A stretch of DNA of 64,000 nucleotides, from contig NZ_BRXR01000001.1 in the NCBI RefSeq assembly GCF_026012015.1, positions 2,257,501 to 2,321,500 on the forward strand, in the 5' to 3' direction. The position numbers were made by a program, and so were the translations under genes. This document shows positions 61,307 through 64,000 of the stretch, piece after piece. Every line of letters begins with the position of its first letter. The stretch's first letter is position 1. The stretch is from Clostridium omnivorum (lineage in GTDB: Bacteria; Bacillota; Clostridia; Clostridiales; Clostridiaceae). The notes beneath the pieces are model-generated. The model was not told the DNA's origin. It saw only the letters and a list, made by a program, of their open reading frames with translations, and ran no database searches.

Positions 61307-61699
61307 ATGTTTGAATGGAAGAAAGAATACGAAACTAAGGTAGATAAAATTGATGAGCAGCATAAAAAGTTATTCGAAATTGGAAACAGATTGTACGAGC
61401 TTATTAAGAATGATTTAGTTATTGATAAGTACGACAAAATTATGGATATTATAGTAGAACTTAAAAATTACACTGTATTTCACTTTCAATTTGAAGAAAA
61501 TTATATGATGGAAATAGGATATAAAAAGTTCCTATCTCATAAGGTACAGCATGATGATTTTATAAAAAAATTCAATGATATTGACTTTAAGAAAATTGAT
61601 AATAGCCAAGATAAATATATGTTAGAATTAATGAATTTCATATACGAATGGATTGATGGACATATACTTGGTACAGATATGCAGTATGTTCAAAAATAA
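61307..61699 (+). CDS. Bacteriohemerythrin
   Basis: 130 residues, single hemerythrin domain. Iron ligands are all visible: His in IDEQHKKLF, His and Glu in VFHFQFEENYM, two His in SHKVQHDDF, and His and Asp in DGHILGTDM. It binds O2 at a di-iron site and may sense or scavenge oxygen in this anaerobe. GGGGG precedes the ATG. It is monocistronic. Confidence 0.93.
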   Translation: MFEWKKEYETKVDKIDEQHKKLFEIGNRLYELIKNDLVIDKYDKIMDIIVELKNYTVFHFQFEENYMMEIGYKKFLSHKVQHDDFIKKFNDIDFKKIDNSQDKYMLELMNFIYEWIDGHILGTDMQYVQK

Positions 61700-61790
61700 T
61701 TAATTAAAGTTGTGGTAAAAAGTCAGTAATAATGCATATTTTGTTAGTGAGCAATATAATTATATTAAACAAATATGTAGAGGAGATATT

Positions 61791-61994
61791 ATGAGATTTT
61801 TATTATGGCCCTTTGAGGCAATCTTCAAGTTAGCATCTGGCATAATAAAAACTACTGGAAGGCTTACAGCTATTATTTTAGGAATTGTTTTTATGATAGT
61901 AGGGGTAGCTGTTAGCTTAACTATAGTTGGTGCAATAATAGGTATACCATTAGCATTATTTGGATTTATGCTTATGGTTAAAGGATTCTTTTAG
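61791..61994 (+). CDS. Small membrane protein
   Basis: 67 residues with two adjoining hydrophobic segments (about 26-45 and 47-66) after an amphipathic start. No family recognised, though similar short Gly/Ile-rich proteins occur in other clostridia. AGGAG precedes the ATG. A terminator follows. Confidence 0.6.
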   Translation: MRFLLWPFEAIFKLASGIIKTTGRLTAIILGIVFMIVGVAVSLTIVGAIIGIPLALFGFMLMVKGFF

Positions 61995-61997
61995 TAA

Positions 61998-62024
61998 AGC
62001 TCGAGTTTAAACTCGAGTATTTTA
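61998..62024 (+). terminator. Terminator
   Basis: CTCGAGTTTAAACTCGAG is a perfect 18-base palindrome followed by TATTTTATTTTT. Confidence 0.7.
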
Positions 62025-62084
62025 TTTTTCAATTATATGTAACTTCTAAGCATCGCCATTAATAAACTGTTAAGGGGTGGTTTT

Positions 62085-63407
62085 ATGCAAGCAATTAATA
62101 TGAGCAATGCAAAGGGCATTGATGTTTCAAATTATGATACCAATGTGGATTGGGCCAAGGTAAAAGCTGCGGGGTATTCTTTTGCATTTATAAAATCTAC
62201 AGAAGGGGTAACCTTTGTAGATCAAGAATTTAATAGAAGCTATAGCAATGCTAGGGCAAATGGTATCATTGCTGGTCCTTACCATTACGCAAGACCTTAT
62301 AATGATGCCATAAAGGAAGCGGATTTTTTTGTGGATACTGTTAGATCTTTTAACGGTTTTCAAAATGGAGATTTGCCACCAGTACTTGATATTGAGTCAA
62401 ATGCTGGTTTAGGGCGAGCAGAAATAGTTAGCTGGTGCAGAACCTTTATTAATAGGGTAAAGGACAGAACAGGTCTGCAGCCTATGTTGTACACATATTT
62501 ATATTTTGCAAAGGATTATCTTGACGAATCCTTAGGTGATGTACTATTGTGGTTTGCAAGATATGGAGTAAATGTGCCAGAGGATGTTGCAGGATGGAGT
62601 AAGTGGACTTTTCTTCAGTATTCCGATACAGGAACAGTTGATGGCGTTAATGCCACTGCGGTAGATTTAAATCTCTTCTATGGAGATGAAACAGAACTAA
62701 TAGCTTTTGTTAATGGCAAACAGGGCCTAGTTCCAAGTCCAAATCCAACTCCTATGCTTAGATTAGGGGATACAGGAAAGGCTGTAGAGGGACTTCAAAA
62801 ACAGCTTGCAGAGCTTGGATATTATACTGACAATATAGATGGAATTTTTGGACCTAATACGGATAAGGCAGTAAGATTATTTCAATCAATAAATGGCTTA
62901 GCTGTAGATGGTATTGTTGGTCCAAATACTTGGGATAAGTTGATGAATTCTCCAATAAAAAATCCTGGAACAATAAATAATACCGGTGTTTTGAAATTAG
63001 GAGATAGCGGGGATGCTGTAACGAAGCTTCAAAGTAATCTAGCAAGCCTTGGATTTTCACCTGGAACTATAGATGGTATATTTGGACCGAATACTGAAGC
63101 TGCAGTTAGAGGTTTCCAAGGGGCATATGGAATAACCATAGACGGAATTGCTGGACCGCAGACCTTAAAAGCAATAGATATAGCTCTAAATCTATCAAAG
63201 CCAACCTTAAGTGTTGGAGATTCTGGAGCAGCTGTAGCTGAACTTCAGCAGTATTTATTAAATTTGGGTTATTCAGTAGGCCCAGTAGATGGCATATTTG
63301 GGCGAAACACTAAGAGAGCTGTACTGGCATTTCAAGGAACAGTAGGCCTTACTCCAGATGGTATTGTTGGACCAAAAACCTGGGTAGCTATTCTTGTTAG
63401 AAGTTAA
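62085..63407 (+). CDS. GH25 lysozyme with three peptidoglycan-binding domains
   Basis: 440 residues. GH25 catalytic domain about 10-215: KGIDVSNYDTNVDWAKVKAAG with Asp13, and VLDIES with catalytic Asp102 and Glu104. Three PG_binding_1 repeats follow (about 226-288, 297-360, 374-438), each with LGDSG.AV..LQ, VDGIFGPNT and VDGIVGP-T-W. There is no signal peptide, so it may leave with spore mother-cell lysis or act on the spore cortex or an autolytic step; phage lysin origin is the alternative. AAGGGGTGG precedes ATG. Confidence 0.93.
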   Translation: MQAINMSNAKGIDVSNYDTNVDWAKVKAAGYSFAFIKSTEGVTFVDQEFNRSYSNARANGIIAGPYHYARPYNDAIKEADFFVDTVRSFNGFQNGDLPPVLDIESNAGLGRAEIVSWCRTFINRVKDRTGLQPMLYTYLYFAKDYLDESLGDVLLWFARYGVNVPEDVAGWSKWTFLQYSDTGTVDGVNATAVDLNLFYGDETELIAFVNGKQGLVPSPNPTPMLRLGDTGKAVEGLQKQLAELGYYTDNIDGIFGPNTDKAVRLFQSINGLAVDGIVGPNTWDKLMNSPIKNPGTINNTGVLKLGDSGDAVTKLQSNLASLGFSPGTIDGIFGPNTEAAVRGFQGAYGITIDGIAGPQTLKAIDIALNLSKPTLSVGDSGAAVAELQQYLLNLGYSVGPVDGIFGRNTKRAVLAFQGTVGLTPDGIVGPKTWVAILVRS

Positions 63408-63409
63408 TA

Positions 63410-63447
63410 AAAGGATTATACTAGTGAAATTTTACTAGTATAGTCCT
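63410..63447 (+). terminator. Terminator of the GH25 gene
   Basis: AAAGGATTATACTAGT pairs with ACTAGTATAGTCCTTT (one mismatch) around GAAATTTT, then T-run. Confidence 0.85.
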
Positions 63448-63540
63448 TTTTTTATTTGTGAAAAGCAATTAAACAAATATTACACTAAATGATATAATAT
63501 GGTTGTACATTAAATTATAGCTTATTTGGGGGGGCTAGAG

Positions 63541-64000
63541 ATGAATTTAAAGATATTAGTAGTGGAGGATGATTTTTCAATAAATGATATACTAACTTTT
63601 GCATTAAAGAGTGAGGGATATGCAATAGCAAGTGCCTTTAGTGCAAAGGAAGCTAGAACTAAATTTGAAGAGTTTAACCCTGATTTGGTGTTGCTTGATG
63701 TTAATCTTCCGGATGAATCAGGGTTTGAGCTCTGCAGATCAATAAGTGCCGAATATAAAATACCAGTTATAATGCTTACTGCAAGAAATGATATAATTGA
63801 TAAAATTCTTGGGCTGGAATTAGGTGCTGATGATTATATAACAAAACCCTTTAATATAAAAGAGGTTTTAGCCAGGGTAAAGGTTGCTCTTAGAAGAGTT
63901 GATAGATATAGAGAACAAACTGAGGATAATGTATATATAAAGCTAAGTGATAGTGTAAAGGTTGATTTGGAAAAGAGAATAGTTTTAAGAGGTAGTGAAG
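63541..64000 (+). CDS. OmpR-family response regulator (partial, cut by window end)
   Basis: About 153 residues before the window ends. The receiver domain is complete: ILVVEDDFSINDIL, phospho-Asp in LVLLDVNLPDESG, and TKPFNIKEVLARVKVALR. The remaining sequence is the start of a winged-helix output domain (VKVDLEKRIVLRGSE). GGGGGG lies before ATG at 63541. A partner kinase probably follows outside this window. Confidence 0.9.
   Translation, partial: MNLKILVVEDDFSINDILTFALKSEGYAIASAFSAKEARTKFEEFNPDLVLLDVNLPDESGFELCRSISAEYKIPVIMLTARNDIIDKILGLELGADDYITKPFNIKEVLARVKVALRRVDRYREQTEDNVYIKLSDSVKVDLEKRIVLRGSE

Noticed and set aside
62085-63407. Prophage lysis module around the GH25 lysozyme
   Set aside because: No holin, tail or other phage gene is adjacent; it has its own terminator and chromosomal neighbours.

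Overview
The window is chromosomal DNA of a low-GC, endospore-forming Firmicute, most likely Clostridium sensu stricto. The evidence is the very AT-rich sequence, strong AGGAGG-type ribosome sites, a 56-residue clostridial 2[4Fe-4S] ferredoxin, the sigma-G inhibitor Gin, and a gin / Orn-Lys-Arg decarboxylase family / tmk / darA / holB / ricT block beside an rRNA operon, as in Bacillus subtilis. I cannot name a species. No tRNA, CRISPR array, insertion sequence or intact prophage was seen.

Layout. 1-420: end of a 23S rRNA gene, 5S rRNA and terminator. 0.46-6.5 kb: GNAT protein, CD3324-family protein, an iron-type alcohol dehydrogenase homologue missing metal ligands, CorA, and an M20 amidohydrolase homologue missing metal ligands. 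6.7-11.6 kb: the conserved gin-to-ricT block. 11.7-22.8 kb: ferredoxin, cobalamin adenosyltransferase, HAD phosphatase, two paralogous lipoproteins (one apparently starting at ACG), MFS exporter, an HExxH-protease/helix-hairpin-helix fusion, MazG, MGMT, YjfB, acyltransferase, and a duplicated HNH-like protein. 22.9-25.2 kb: glucose PTS EIICBA preceded by a GlcT-type antiterminator. 25.4-31.2 kb: zinc-ribbon/DUF5050 membrane protein, methyltransferase, and an orphan SecA paralogue with a hydrophobic C-terminus. 31.7-45.2 kb: accessory island (below). 45.6-50.9 kb: M50-type protease, lipoprotein phosphoesterase, and a response regulator/ABC/ABC/kinase cassette. 51.2-54.1 kb: 5-oxoproline operon (DUF969, DUF979, Pcp, gamma-glutamylcyclotransferase-like). 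54.2-64 kb: Crp/Fnr regulator, CDGSH protein, HD-GYP protein, XRE regulator, P-type ATPase, GIY-YIG protein, hemerythrin, GH25 lysozyme and a cut-off response regulator.

The most interesting region is 32.8-44.7 kb. A LytTR regulator and an AgrC-like kinase run on the plus strand. They face agrB and a very short agrD (47 codons) on the minus strand. The predicted signal has Ser where AgrD normally has Cys, so it should be a lactone. Immediately past agrB lies a nine-gene plus-strand cluster that matches, gene for gene, the architecture of AS-48/circularin-type circular bacteriocin loci: a leader-plus-70-residue precursor ending in Trp, a large membrane protein, a DUF95/SpoIIM-like protein, an ABC ATPase, a small membrane (immunity-type) protein, and an HlyD/ATPase/FtsX export system. 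A 79-base module containing a TTGACA box is repeated without gaps in front of this cluster and in front of a following run of small two-helix membrane proteins. Together this suggests a quorum-controlled circular bacteriocin island with extra immunity-like genes. All functional assignments are homology inferences made by reading the sequence.
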